The notes under the pieces were generated by a model. The model searched no databases. It worked only from the letters and a program-made list of their open reading frames with translations, and was not told the origin of the DNA. Positions 25,654-34,465 of a DNA stretch of 44,049 nucleotides are shown here, in pieces. Where the stretch lies: contig NZ_VJXY01000052.1 in the NCBI RefSeq assembly GCF_014831675.1, positions 1-44,049 on the forward strand. The letters run 5' to 3'. The translations under genes and the position numbers were made by a program. The stretch is from Komarekiella delphini-convector SJRDD-AB1. GTDB lineage: Bacteria > Cyanobacteriota > Cyanobacteriia > Cyanobacteriales > Nostocaceae. The stretch's first letter is position 1. Every line of letters starts with the position of its first letter.

Positions 25654-26670
25654 ATGTCAAATCATATAGTTTTTTTAATTTGTACTGAACCTGGTCGTCT
25701 AGAGCAGCAATCTTTACTATTGGTAGAAAGTATCCGCAAATTCGGTGGTAAGTTGAAAGATACTCCTATATCTAGTTTCCATCCTCGGAAAGGCGAGCCT
25801 ATTTCTAGCCAAACTACAAAGCTATTTGATTCCTTAGAAGTTTGTCATCAACAAATCATACTGAACATAGAGTATCATGACTATTACTTAGCAAATAAAA
25901 TTGTAACTTCTGCTTACGCGGAAGAGAATATAGATGCAAAGTTTTTAGTTTTTTTAGATAGCGACAAATGCTTTTTTGCTGAGCCAAAAGAGTTTTTATT
26001 ACCACTAGATTACAATATAGGGCTACGTCCTGAATATGGAAAAGGTATTGGCTCTGAAGGTAAAAATGATATTCAAGACGATTACTGGCAAAAACTTTAT
26101 AAATTACTTGATATCAAGCAAGAAATATTTGTTCAAACCCCAATTGCTAACAAGAAAATTAGAGGCTATTGGAATAGTGGGATAGTAGCTGCAAGAAAAG
26201 AAGCGGGATTTTTTACAGCTTGGAAAAATAATTTTGAGAAAGTTATGCAACAAAAGCTTGAGCCACCTCAAGGAAATTATTTTACAGAGATGGCTGTACT
26301 ATCTGCTACTGCCTGCTCAATGGCAGAAAGTTTATATACATTTTCTCCATCCTACAGCTATCCTTTGCCTTTGCACAATCGTTTAGCTAAAGAATATAAA
26401 CTAAATAGTTTTGACGAAACTGTATCAATTCATTATTTCAATATGTTTGCTTATAAAGATTGGCATAAACAACTAACAAACTTAAGTAATTTTGATAGTT
26501 CCTCAGAGAAATATCAATGGTTAATAGAAAGAATAGTTAAACATAACATGCCATATAAATCAGTATTGCATCGACATGTGTTGGAACTTATAAGAATCGA
26601 GAAGAAATTACGTAGCTTTAATATTGATGTGAATTTAAGTGGTTTGATAAAACGCATTACCAACCTTTAA
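25654..26670 (+). CDS. Putative GT-A-type glycosyltransferase of unknown family
   Basis: I place the start at the ATG at 25654 (338 residues); the longer frame opens with TTG. I do not recognise the family. The N-terminus HIVFLICTEPGRLEQQSLLLVESIR resembles the opening of a nucleotide-sugar fold, and FLVFLDSDKCFFAEP (about residue 98) has the DxD metal motif of GT-A enzymes. GYWNSGIVAARKE (about 171) is the kind of segment that precedes acceptor binding in GT8-like enzymes. No membrane segment is seen. Its place between the polymerase and a GT2 gene supports a sugar-transfer role. Confidence 0.6.
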   Translation: MSNHIVFLICTEPGRLEQQSLLLVESIRKFGGKLKDTPISSFHPRKGEPISSQTTKLFDSLEVCHQQIILNIEYHDYYLANKIVTSAYAEENIDAKFLVFLDSDKCFFAEPKEFLLPLDYNIGLRPEYGKGIGSEGKNDIQDDYWQKLYKLLDIKQEIFVQTPIANKKIRGYWNSGIVAARKEAGFFTAWKNNFEKVMQQKLEPPQGNYFTEMAVLSATACSMAESLYTFSPSYSYPLPLHNRLAKEYKLNSFDETVSIHYFNMFAYKDWHKQLTNLSNFDSSSEKYQWLIERIVKHNMPYKSVLHRHVLELIRIEKKLRSFNIDVNLSGLIKRITNL

Positions 26671-26749
26671 AGTATCTAAGTAATAAAATTTCTGTTTTCA
26701 ACATTTGGTTTGTTTTGCATTCCAAGTCTATTTAGGCCAGATTTAACCT

Positions 26750-27637
26750 ATGACTAATGAACTTATAAAGCATAAATTGGCAGTCATCATGACTTGTTAT
26801 AACAGGCGTGATACAACTCTCGCTTGTCTGTGTGCGTTATATCAGCAAACGAAACCTTTTGATATTTATTTAACCGATGATGGTAGTTCTGACGGTACTT
26901 CAGATGCAATCAAATCTTCTTATCCACAAGTTCAAGTTCTTAAAGGTGATGGAAATTTATTTTGGGTTGGAGGTATGAGATTAGCTTTTGCTGAGGCTTT
27001 GAAAAAAAATTATGACTATTATCTTTGGCTTAATGATGACACTATAATTGAATCAAATGCTTTGAGTAAACTGCTTGCTACCCACCATTACCTCACAGAA
27101 CATAATAATCCAAATTCTATAATTGTTGGTTCAACCCAAGACGCAGTTACAGGGAAACCGACTTACGGTGGCGCTGTCCGTTCCAAGCATTGGTACTCGA
27201 ATAAGTACGAATTTGTGCAGCCTAGTCAGGAACTTCAAGAATGCGACACTATGTATGGAAACTGCATCCTTATTCCCCGTTCTGTTGCAGAAAGAGTAGG
27301 TAATTTAGATCCAGCTTTTATTCATAATCTAGGGGATCTGGATTATGGACTTAGAGCACGTAAGCTAGGGTGTTCAATATGGATAGCACCAGGATATGTA
27401 GGTACTTGCTCGAAAAACTCTGTTAGAGGGAGTTGGGTGGATGCTAATCTCCCGATTAATGAACGCTTAAAAAGAGCGTTTGACATCAAAAGTTTTCCGA
27501 TAAAGGCATGGACTGTTTTTACCATGCGGCATTCTGGCTCGTTTTGGTTTCTTTATTGGTTCTTGCCTTATTTACGTGCGGTAATGGGTTATAAAAATTT
27601 AAATGTATCTTCTACTTTCAGGGAGGAAATTAATTGA
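26750..27637 (+). CDS. Glycosyltransferase, GT2 family
   Basis: This is a 295-residue GT-A enzyme: VIMTCYNRRDTTLACL (about residues 12-27), TDDGSSDGT (about 42-50), the DxD-like LNDDTIIE (about 93-100), and NLGDLDYGLRARKLG (about 192-206), the catalytic ED-type block. WVGGMRLAFAEAL and the C-terminal aromatic-rich helix are typical of rhamnosyltransferase-like members, but the sugar is uncertain. A weak 5-bp hairpin with a T-run (27680-27700) follows it. Confidence 0.87.
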   Translation: MTNELIKHKLAVIMTCYNRRDTTLACLCALYQQTKPFDIYLTDDGSSDGTSDAIKSSYPQVQVLKGDGNLFWVGGMRLAFAEALKKNYDYYLWLNDDTIIESNALSKLLATHHYLTEHNNPNSIIVGSTQDAVTGKPTYGGAVRSKHWYSNKYEFVQPSQELQECDTMYGNCILIPRSVAERVGNLDPAFIHNLGDLDYGLRARKLGCSIWIAPGYVGTCSKNSVRGSWVDANLPINERLKRAFDIKSFPIKAWTVFTMRHSGSFWFLYWFLPYLRAVMGYKNLNVSSTFREEIN

Positions 27638-27679
27638 ATAAACAAAAAATACTTGATTCGTTGTTGATTCAAAGATAAT

Positions 27680-27700
27680 ATCCTTAACTTAGGATTTTTT
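27680..27700 (+). terminator. Weak intrinsic terminator-like hairpin
   Basis: ATCCT and AGGAT form a 5-bp stem around TAACTT, followed by six T. The stem is short and A/T-rich at the ends, so termination would be partial at best. It lies 43 bp after the GT2 gene inside the cluster. Confidence 0.3.
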
Positions 27701-27757
27701 CCAATCTTTTACTAAATAACCTAATTTTGCATAAATTCTGATTAAATAGATAAAAAA

Positions 27758-28927
27758 ATGTCTGAAATCAAAATTCTTGTTATAGCTTTTCTAGCAAATC
27801 CAACTTGTACAAATTGGATACAAGGGCTTAAAAGTTTAGGCTTAAACGTTGCAGTTTTAGACTGGAAAAAGTCTGCGGCAACCCAGAGTGAAGTTAAGAA
27901 TTGGGGATTTAAGGAAAATGAAATTCCTATATTTCATATCTGGGATGATTTCTCCACAGAGAAGCAACAAAAGGTAGAGAATTTCCTTGGAGGGAAACCA
28001 GATATCTTATTTTCTTGGGAGGGGGCATTGATTTTAAAACCCCTGCAAATGGTGAAAAAAATATACTCTAGAGCTAAAATTGTTCATTGCGTTAATACTT
28101 ATCCCAATGCCGTTAATAAATTAACTGAAATTCGCATGAATTGGCGTTATCGTAATGTTAGTTCGCTGATTGAAAGTTATATATTTTATTCACATACACA
28201 AAGAAATATGTTTATAAAAGCTATTCCTAATACAGAGAATAAACCTTATTTAGTAATGGTTGAGCCATTTTTTAAAAAAGCCTATTTCTCAAACACCAAG
28301 ATTAAATCTAATAATACACCACCACTCTATCGATTTAATGATAACCCTCATGTTATCTTTACTGGACGAGCTAGTGAACTATGGCATAAAAACTCTTATT
28401 TCGGTTTTAAAGCTCATAGTTGTCGGGATGCTCTGGGTTCGTTTTTTCAGCAATTAGCAGAGCAAAATATTCATATTTTTCTGCCATCGCAAGCAGATAC
28501 AAAAAATATTCCTAATCTTCACCTATACCCCGATTTTTCTAATGATGAGATATTTGAAGGCCAATTTGCTGAATATATTTCGCAATTTGACGCTCATCTA
28601 GTTATGTACAACGAGTACAACAGTACAATGCGTAATTGGGTTACTTCAGGTTTATCTACTCGCTTTGCTTCTTCTCTAACCTCTACTACCCCATTAGCTG
28701 TGACTCAAACCAGTAAGTTTGTTAAAGAGTATTGGAAGGATATGCCTTTCGGATTTACTTTTTCTGATGTTGAGGACTTAGTACAATCTCTTCGCAATAA
28801 ACAAATGCTGACTTCACTTCGCTTGAATATGGAGAAAGTTCATACATCTTATTGTTTTGAATCTCAAAGTAGGAATGTTGCTCAATTTTTCGATGAAGTA
28901 TTGAATAAGCCTAAAATCTTAAATTAG
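27758..28927 (+). CDS. Unassigned protein, possible GT-B glycosyltransferase
   Basis: I do not recognise the family. The 389-residue protein is soluble. It opens with KILVIAFLANPTCTNWIQGL and has a middle block VIFTGRASELWHKNS and LHLYPDFSNDEIFEG, followed by FDAHLVMYNEYN and a segment where GT-B enzymes bind the nucleotide (TSGLSTRFASSLTSTTPLAV). The two-domain layout and the neighbours on both sides suggest a glycosyltransferase, but the usual E-x7-E loop is not evident. It could also be a non-catalytic relative. Confidence 0.5.
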   Translation: MSEIKILVIAFLANPTCTNWIQGLKSLGLNVAVLDWKKSAATQSEVKNWGFKENEIPIFHIWDDFSTEKQQKVENFLGGKPDILFSWEGALILKPLQMVKKIYSRAKIVHCVNTYPNAVNKLTEIRMNWRYRNVSSLIESYIFYSHTQRNMFIKAIPNTENKPYLVMVEPFFKKAYFSNTKIKSNNTPPLYRFNDNPHVIFTGRASELWHKNSYFGFKAHSCRDALGSFFQQLAEQNIHIFLPSQADTKNIPNLHLYPDFSNDEIFEGQFAEYISQFDAHLVMYNEYNSTMRNWVTSGLSTRFASSLTSTTPLAVTQTSKFVKEYWKDMPFGFTFSDVEDLVQSLRNKQMLTSLRLNMEKVHTSYCFESQSRNVAQFFDEVLNKPKILN

Positions 28928-28997
28928 TTTATTTTGCTGTGGTAAAACCCATAGTTTAGGAACACATTTTTTTAATAAATGAGGATATCTACTTAAT

Positions 28998-30146
28998 ATG
29001 GGTAAACGTTTATTGATAGTCTCTACTCTTGATTCAACTCAACCATTTGGTGCGTTTACTAGACCTTTTTACCTTGGACAATATCTCCTCAAATATTTTG
29101 AGGTATATCACCTGGGCTTAAATTGTTCCGCAGTTGATTATGCACCCTCTGTATCTGTTGGTTCAAGAAGTTTGAGTTCATATATTAGAGCAGTACAAAA
29201 TTGTATAGAAGATTTTTGTCCAGATATAATATATGCTCAAGAAACACTGCCAGGATTAGCTGCTCTAATTTCACTCACCTTTAAGAAACAGAAAAACTGC
29301 TCTCTTGTATTAGATTTCCACACTTTTTCTGCTTTTGAGTACTGGAGCCGCTTATTTTCTGTTGCTAATCCATTCAAGGAATTTTTACAACTTATTAAAA
29401 CATATATTGCTCAGGGTGTACTTATATTTTCTGGTAATCCAATTATTGCCGCTGGTGAGTCAACTCCACAACTAATTAAGCAGTGGTACGGTAAAAAGTC
29501 TCATAAAATTTATTGCATAGGAAATGGTGTTACTGAAGACATAATAAATATTAAAAATACTCCTGAAATAGATCCATATCATGCGCTGCGACCAGCAAAA
29601 ATAGTTGTTGTTGTGGCTCCTAAAACATTTCAGTTTCCAAGCAACGATATGTCTGTATCTATGACTATTGAGGCAGCTAAATATCTAGAAAATCATCAAG
29701 AAAAAGTACATTTTGTTGTGATTGGGCGTGATGCTAAGGAAATAGAAGAAATACTACCATCAAACATAACATTTGTAGGCTTTTTGCCAAACCGAAATGA
29801 TTTTATTACACATCTCAAATATGCAGATATAGGTCTTCTGCCATTCCCCAAGCATGCGGTTGCTGGCGGAGCACGTAATAAAGCACTAGATTATTTTGCT
29901 AGTAAAAAGTTAGTTATATCTACACCCGAAGGCTTGAGAGGTTTAGAGGAATTTCATCATCAAAAACATCTGTTAATTTCAGGAGACTCTGCCCAAGAGG
30001 TAGCTAACACAGTTTTGGAGGCAACTTTGAATCTAAATAAATATGAGCCACTTGTAGAAACTGCACACAGCCTAATTCAAGATAAATATTCTTGGAGTGC
30101 AAAAGCACAAATGGTTGCTGAGGTGCTTTTACAGGCAGTTAAGTAA
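28998..30146 (+). CDS. Glycosyltransferase, GT4-like
   Basis: The 382 residues show a GT-B layout: LLIVSTLDSTQPFGAFTRPF at the N-terminus, PDIIYAQETLPG, IGNGVTEDI before the donor half, VVVIGRD and FVGFLPNRNDFITHLKYADIGLLPF, then NKALDYFASKKLVISTPEGLRGL as the donor loop. The sugar is unknown. Sixty-two bp after its stop codon comes a strong terminator hairpin, so this may be the last gene of the first transcription unit of the cluster. Confidence 0.82.
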   Translation: MGKRLLIVSTLDSTQPFGAFTRPFYLGQYLLKYFEVYHLGLNCSAVDYAPSVSVGSRSLSSYIRAVQNCIEDFCPDIIYAQETLPGLAALISLTFKKQKNCSLVLDFHTFSAFEYWSRLFSVANPFKEFLQLIKTYIAQGVLIFSGNPIIAAGESTPQLIKQWYGKKSHKIYCIGNGVTEDIINIKNTPEIDPYHALRPAKIVVVVAPKTFQFPSNDMSVSMTIEAAKYLENHQEKVHFVVIGRDAKEIEEILPSNITFVGFLPNRNDFITHLKYADIGLLPFPKHAVAGGARNKALDYFASKKLVISTPEGLRGLEEFHHQKHLLISGDSAQEVANTVLEATLNLNKYEPLVETAHSLIQDKYSWSAKAQMVAEVLLQAVK

Positions 30147-30207
30147 TAATTGAGAAAAGCTGTTGTTTATTAAAAGTTATCAAGTAGAAAAAATTTATTT
30201 AAGTAGT

Positions 30208-30253
30208 CCTTAGAACAAAGTTTATCCAAAACTTTTCTAAGGGCATTTTTTTT
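30208..30253 (+). terminator. Intrinsic terminator/attenuator inside the polysaccharide cluster
   Basis: A 14-bp stem in two parts (CCTTAGA/TCTAAGG and AAAGTTT/AAACTTT with a 2-nt bulge) closes a 5-nt loop and is followed by GCA and eight T. It lies 62 bp after the GT4-like gene and only 28 bp before the WecG-like gene. GGCA and TGCC around the T-run could form a small competing pairing, which leaves attenuation possible. Confidence 0.8.
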
Positions 30254-30280
30254 GCCTTTGCTAATTTAGAACAAATTACC

Positions 30281-31033
30281 ATGAAGCGATCGCCATACAA
30301 ATTTCTTGGTGTTCAAGTAGACGCACTTGCCATACCTGAACTAAATTTATTGATTACAGAATCTATCGATCAAGATAAAAAATGGATCATTGCCAATCAC
30401 AACCTCCATAGTCTTTATCTTTATCATCACAGCCATAAAATGCGAGCTTTTTATGCCAAAGCAGACTATGTTCATATCGATGGTATGCCTTTGGTGTTTT
30501 TAGGAAAATTGCTTGGTTTCCCACTAAAGCGAGAGCAAAGAGTTACTTATGCTGACTGGGTATGGCCTTTAATGTCTGAAGCAGCTCAGCAAGGCTGGCG
30601 TGTATTCTATCTTGGCTCCAAGCCAGGAGTAGCAGAAAAAGGAGCTAGGATTTTGCGGGAGAAGTTTGCTGGTTTACAGATTGCTACAGCTCACGGCTAC
30701 ATCAATACAGGAGTTAATCAAGAAAACCTTGCCACCCTAGCAGCAATTAACGATTATCAACCCCACATATTAATGGTAGGTATGGGTATGCCACGCCAAG
30801 AACACTGGATTCTAGACAACCTAGAGCATATCCAAACCAATGCCATTCTTACTAGTGGAGCCTGTATTGACTATGTAGCTGGAGCCGTTCCCACTCCACC
30901 TCGCTGGATGGGTAAGTTGGGCTTGGAGTGGTTGTATCGCCTGTTTAGTGAGCCACGAAGACTCTGGAGGCGTTACTTACTAGAGCCTTGGTTTGTAGTC
31001 AGACTCTTATTACAGGAAATTCTCAGTGCTTAA
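30281..31033 (+). CDS. WecG/TagA/CpsF-family glycosyltransferase (GT26)
   Basis: It is predicted to transfer the second sugar onto the lipid-linked first sugar at the membrane face. At 250 residues it is typical. Marks are FLGVQVDAL, IIANHNLHSLYLYH, the catalytic-type Asp in YVHIDGMPLVFLGKLLG (about residue 67), WRVFYLGSKPGVAEKGARIL, and MVGMGMPRQEHWILDNL, followed by the C-terminal membrane-binding WMGKLGLEWLYRLFSEP stretch. It starts 28 bp after a strong terminator and stands 303 bp before the phosphotransferase gene. Confidence 0.92.
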   Translation: MKRSPYKFLGVQVDALAIPELNLLITESIDQDKKWIIANHNLHSLYLYHHSHKMRAFYAKADYVHIDGMPLVFLGKLLGFPLKREQRVTYADWVWPLMSEAAQQGWRVFYLGSKPGVAEKGARILREKFAGLQIATAHGYINTGVNQENLATLAAINDYQPHILMVGMGMPRQEHWILDNLEHIQTNAILTSGACIDYVAGAVPTPPRWMGKLGLEWLYRLFSEPRRLWRRYLLEPWFVVRLLLQEILSA

Positions 31034-31336
31034 TAACCTATTAGTGACTAGGCGGCAAATTCTCATGATTGCAGTATTAACTGGGGGTAGCGATAGCGCT
31101 ATGTCTATTCCACATATATTTCTCTGCCAGTGCATCCCTTACTACTAGATTCAAAGCTCAAACTCTAGTTGGTATGGAATGCTATAACGAAAGCGTTTGA
31201 TCATGCTCTAAAACGTTGAAACTAGCTTTGTAAAGCATTGCAGTCTACTTCAATAGACTTTGCCAGTCAATCATGACTGAATCATCTATCAAATCCAGAG
31301 TGCAGTTCCATCTGAAACGCAGAGAGTATAGGAATA
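31034..31336. other. Intergenic leader with small hairpins
   Basis: This 303-bp gap within the cluster contains two adjacent hairpins (AGTCTA/TAGACT at 31242-31259 and CAGTCA/TGACTG at 31264-31279) about 60-95 bp before the next start codon. No T-run follows either one. The gap is large enough for a separate promoter, but no clear promoter motif is seen. Confidence 0.45.
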
Positions 31337-32764
31337 ATGACATCCAGATACCTCCCATTAATAGATTTCAAGCCAGACTTAAGATCAGCTAAAGGCACAA
31401 GGATACAGAGAGGATTAGCTCTGAGAGTACTTCGGATAATCACACTTATCCTACTTGATGCTATGTCTCTAACCTTGGCATGGAAGTTAGCAATATTTTA
31501 TGGAACCCCATTAGATTCTCCTTGGACTGAAAGATCATCTTTTCAATTGCTAACTCTCGCAGTAGCAATAGGAATGATGGCAGCTCAAGGCCTATATGAG
31601 GCAGGCATTCACCGCCGTAATTATGCTCGCCTGATCAAAGCAGTTTCTCTGTCAGAATTTTTCCTCTTGCTGATTGCGTTTCTCTACGAACCAAGTCGTT
31701 ATGTCTCACGCTCAAGTTTTATCCTATTTTGGTTGTTTTCTGTAGCCTTCATCTGTGTGGCTCGTTTGAGCTTTGATGTTGCTACCAACTTGGTGCGAAC
31801 AAAAGGAGCAATTCGTTATCCCGTTTTTCTGATCACAGATGCAGAAGATCAACAAAGTAGCATCAGATTAATTGAAAAAGAGAATTGCTACAACTTGATG
31901 GGAGTGGCTGAGGCTAGCTCTTTAGATAGATATAAGCGAGAGTCAACTTTAGAGTTCCTTCGCAATCAAGGTATTGTTGAGGCTTTCGTTTCTTGGAATG
32001 CGATTAAAAACCGCCTGTACATTTCCTGGCATTTCATGAGTGCTGGTATTACCCTCCGCATTTTGCCAACAGAAAGGGAAGTTTTACCGCCTAAAACTGT
32101 ATTGTGGATGATTGGTGAAGTACCATGTCTGACAATTCCTGCACCAATTATTGCAGGTAGTGATTTTTGGGTTAAGCGTGGCTTTGACCTTTGTTGTGCA
32201 ACTATTTTATTATTGCTGCTAGCACCTATCTATTTGTTGATTTCCTTACTGATTAAGTTAGATTCTCCTGGGCCAATCTTGTTCAAGCAGAAGCGAATTG
32301 GTCTGCATTGTAAGGAATTCAAAATCTGGAAATTCCGCACAATGGTTGCAAATGCAGAAAAGTTACAAGCTTCTCTAGAAGCAAAGAATGAAATTAAAGA
32401 TGGCGTTTTGTTTAAACTCAAAGATGACCCTCGTGTGACACGAGTTGGCAAATTCCTGCGTCGTTACAGTCTAGACGAATTACCACAACTGTTTAATGTT
32501 TTAATTGGGGAAATGAGCCTAGTTGGGCCCCGTCCTCTTCCTGTTAGAGATGTAGAAAGGTTCCAAACAACTCACTTTATTAGACAAGAAGTTCTGCCTG
32601 GGATCACCGGATTGTGGCAGGTTTCTGGTCGCTCTGACATTGAAAACTTTGAAGATGGGGTGAAATTAGATATCACCTACATTGAAAACTGGTCGCTTTG
32701 GCTAGACCTGAAAATTTTGCTGAAAACTGTAAGTGTTGTACTGCAAAAGACTGGCGCTTACTAA
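31337..32764 (+). CDS. Polyprenyl-phosphate sugar-1-phosphate transferase (WbaP/WcaJ type)
   Basis: It starts the repeat unit by moving a sugar phosphate from a nucleotide sugar onto undecaprenyl phosphate. The 475-residue protein has about four N-terminal helices (residues 30-150), a soluble domain, a further helix (about 280-305), then the catalytic bacterial sugar-transferase domain: [31 protein letters not shown], the catalytic DELPQL (about 379), LVGPRPLP (about 394) and [13 protein letters not shown]. An AGGA site precedes the ATG. It makes the cluster self-sufficient for initiation. Confidence 0.93.
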   Translation: MTSRYLPLIDFKPDLRSAKGTRIQRGLALRVLRIITLILLDAMSLTLAWKLAIFYGTPLDSPWTERSSFQLLTLAVAIGMMAAQGLYEAGIHRRNYARLIKAVSLSEFFLLLIAFLYEPSRYVSRSSFILFWLFSVAFICVARLSFDVATNLVRTKGAIRYPVFLITDAEDQQSSIRLIEKENCYNLMGVAEASSLDRYKRESTLEFLRNQGIVEAFVSWNAIKNRLYISWHFMSAGITLRILPTEREVLPPKTVLWMIGEVPCLTIPAPIIAGSDFWVKRGFDLCCATILLLLLAPIYLLISLLIKLDSPGPILFKQKRIGLHCKEFKIWKFRTMVANAEKLQASLEAKNEIKDGVLFKLKDDPRVTRVGKFLRRYSLDELPQLFNVLIGEMSLVGPRPLPVRDVERFQTTHFIRQEVLPGITGLWQVSGRSDIENFEDGVKLDITYIENWSLWLDLKILLKTVSVVLQKTGAY

Positions 32765-32785
32765 TTAACCAAGTAGAACTATAAG

Positions 32786-32822
32786 ATGCGATCGCTAACT
32801 ATTTATAAAGAAGCGATCGCAT
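32786..32822. repeat. Inverted pair of HIP1 octamers forming a hairpin
   Basis: ATGCGATCGC and GCGATCGCAT form a perfect 10-bp stem around a 17-nt loop. Each arm contains one HIP1 octamer. It lies between the phosphotransferase and acyltransferase genes; the downstream sequence is T-rich but not a clean T-run, so a terminator function is uncertain. Confidence 0.7.
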
Positions 32823-32913
32823 ATTCTTCTAAATAAGTAAATTATCATCATCAGATTTCTAGTGTTGAAATATTAAACTTTAAAATCGGTATTTTTCACT
32901 GATAGATAAAAAA

Positions 32914-33981
32914 ATGGAAAAATCTTTAGTTGTTAAACAAGAAGCTAATTCTAATATCAAAGCAACACTGTCAAAAGATTTATATTTTATCCGAGGGATT
33001 GCGATCGCTCTTGTAGCTCTAGGCCATGTAATTGGAAATCGAGATTCCGGTATTCGTCAATTGTATGAGCAAGATATACCATACATGGGGTGGATATATA
33101 ATTTTATTTACACTTTTCACATGCCAATATTTTTTATTATTTCTGGCATTTCCTTTAGTATTTTTAGTAGCAGCAACAATAGTTATGCCAAATTTATAAA
33201 TTCTAAATTTACTAGGATACTTATTCCTTTAGTTTGTTGGGCCCCCATTTATTATATTTTTCGCTCTTTATCTGGTAGTATTAAATTCTCTTTCATTGGC
33301 TTGATTCAATCAGTAATTTATCCTAACTTTATTTTCTGGTTTTTTCATGCATTATTATTATCCACACTTTTATCTTTTATTACAATCAAAAAACTTGGTT
33401 CCCAATTAGTTTATTACGCAATTTCAATTGCCCTGTTTGCACTTTCATTTAACCTGAAAGAACCGCTGGGAGAAATTTGCTATTTTAATATCTTCTATGC
33501 TTTTGGAATTGCTATTGCACCATATATCAAAAACATTCGTTTCAGATTAGAGAAAACACCGTCTATTTTAACTTTCTTACTCTTATTAACTTGTACTTTT
33601 TTGATGCTTAGCATTAATTATTTATTAGGTAGAGAATATGGCTTAGTTACAAAGTTTATGAATGGCATCATAGGTTTTACCTTGATGTATATACTTTCCA
33701 CTTGGAATCAACCATTTCCTATGTTTAAGTGGTTGACTCGATTTTCACAATCGATTGCAGACATTTTTGTTTACTTCGGCCTGCTTAGTATGAGTATCTA
33801 TTTACTTCATATCCTTGTTGGCTCGACTACTAGAATCATTTTGGTCAAAATTGGCATAACTTACCCATTAATACAATTTACTCTTGGATATATTGCTTCC
33901 ACATTAGGGCCTATATTGATTTACAGGTTCTTACACAAAAGAAGTAAACTTTTCCGATATTCCATCGGTGAGACTAAATAG
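32914..33981 (+). CDS. Membrane acyltransferase, acyltransferase-3 (OafA/NodX) family
   Basis: The 355-residue integral membrane protein has about ten helices. The family marks are RGIAIALVALGHVIGN (about residues 26-41, with the conserved His) and FHMPIFFIISGISF (about 68-81). It is predicted to transfer acetyl, succinyl or another acyl group to the polysaccharide, adding to the hexapeptide acetyltransferase. It is the last + strand gene of the cluster, 149 bp after the phosphotransferase. Confidence 0.88.
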   Translation: MEKSLVVKQEANSNIKATLSKDLYFIRGIAIALVALGHVIGNRDSGIRQLYEQDIPYMGWIYNFIYTFHMPIFFIISGISFSIFSSSNNSYAKFINSKFTRILIPLVCWAPIYYIFRSLSGSIKFSFIGLIQSVIYPNFIFWFFHALLLSTLLSFITIKKLGSQLVYYAISIALFALSFNLKEPLGEICYFNIFYAFGIAIAPYIKNIRFRLEKTPSILTFLLLLTCTFLMLSINYLLGREYGLVTKFMNGIIGFTLMYILSTWNQPFPMFKWLTRFSQSIADIFVYFGLLSMSIYLLHILVGSTTRIILVKIGITYPLIQFTLGYIASTLGPILIYRFLHKRSKLFRYSIGETK

Positions 33982-34003
33982 TATTAGACAAAAAGGGCAT
34001 GGA

Positions 34004-34125
34004 ACTAGTGGTTTGTCTCATTAATTTTCATGGTCATACGTGTTTGTAGTAAGGACTTTAGTCCTTGATTTTTTAAGCACTAGCTTACTACGAACCTCTC
34101 AAAACTTTTGCAACAGACCACTAGT
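34004..34125. mobile_element. 122-bp MITE-like element (second family)
   Basis: The ends are inverted repeats ACTAGTGGTTTGT and (inverted) ACTAGTGGTCTGT, 12 of 13 matching. Inside lie a nested 8-bp pair (GTAGTAAG/CTTACTAC) and a tight hairpin AAGGAC-TTTA-GTCCTT. It cannot code for a protein. It follows the last cluster gene by 22 bp, and its hairpins may also stop transcription. Confidence 0.75.
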
Positions 34126-34147
34126 TTCCCACCCTAAAAACAAAAAA

Positions 34148-34163
34148 ACCCGCTTTAGCGGGT
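34148..34163 (-). terminator. Intrinsic terminator of the 51-residue protein gene
   Basis: ACCCGC/GCGGGT form a 6-bp GC-rich stem around TTTA, and the A-run at 34142-34148 becomes a U-run on the - strand. It lies 37 bp beyond the stop codon of the small gene. Confidence 0.82.
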
Positions 34164-34199
34164 CAAACACAACAAAACTATGAACAATAAAAACTTGGG

Positions 34200-34355
34200 T
34201 TAGCTGAAATACTTCATTTCAGCTTCTAGCTGACGAATCAGGCTTTCGTCACCCTGTGCTCTAGCAACTTGTAAGCGGTGCTCTAGGCTTCTTTGAATAT
34301 TCACTCTGTGAACTTCTTTTGCTTTTCTTGTAGCTTGCAGTCTGCTGTTAGCCAT
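34200..34355 (-). CDS. Small conserved-looking 51-residue basic/helical protein
   Basis: The frame from ATG at 34355 to TAA at 34200 encodes 51 residues, starting MANSRLQATRKAKEVHRV and ending EAEMKYFS. AGAGG stands eight bases before the ATG and a terminator follows, so it is a complete single-gene unit. The sequence is almost wholly helix-forming with many Arg, Lys, Gln and Glu, no Cys, no membrane segment and no signal peptide. I recall similar short proteins only from cyanobacteria, without a known function; a nucleic-acid or partner-protein role is a guess. It faces away from the next gene at 34466. Confidence 0.72.
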   Translation of the reverse strand: MANSRLQATRKAKEVHRVNIQRSLEHRLQVARAQGDESLIRQLEAEMKYFS

Positions 34356-34465
34356 AATGATTACCTCTTTAATTTTATCTTTATGTCTCGTAATCCTAAC
34401 ATAACATAAATTTAGTAGCTGTTGTTACAGAAAAATATTATTTATTGTAATTTGCTGAGCCAGCT

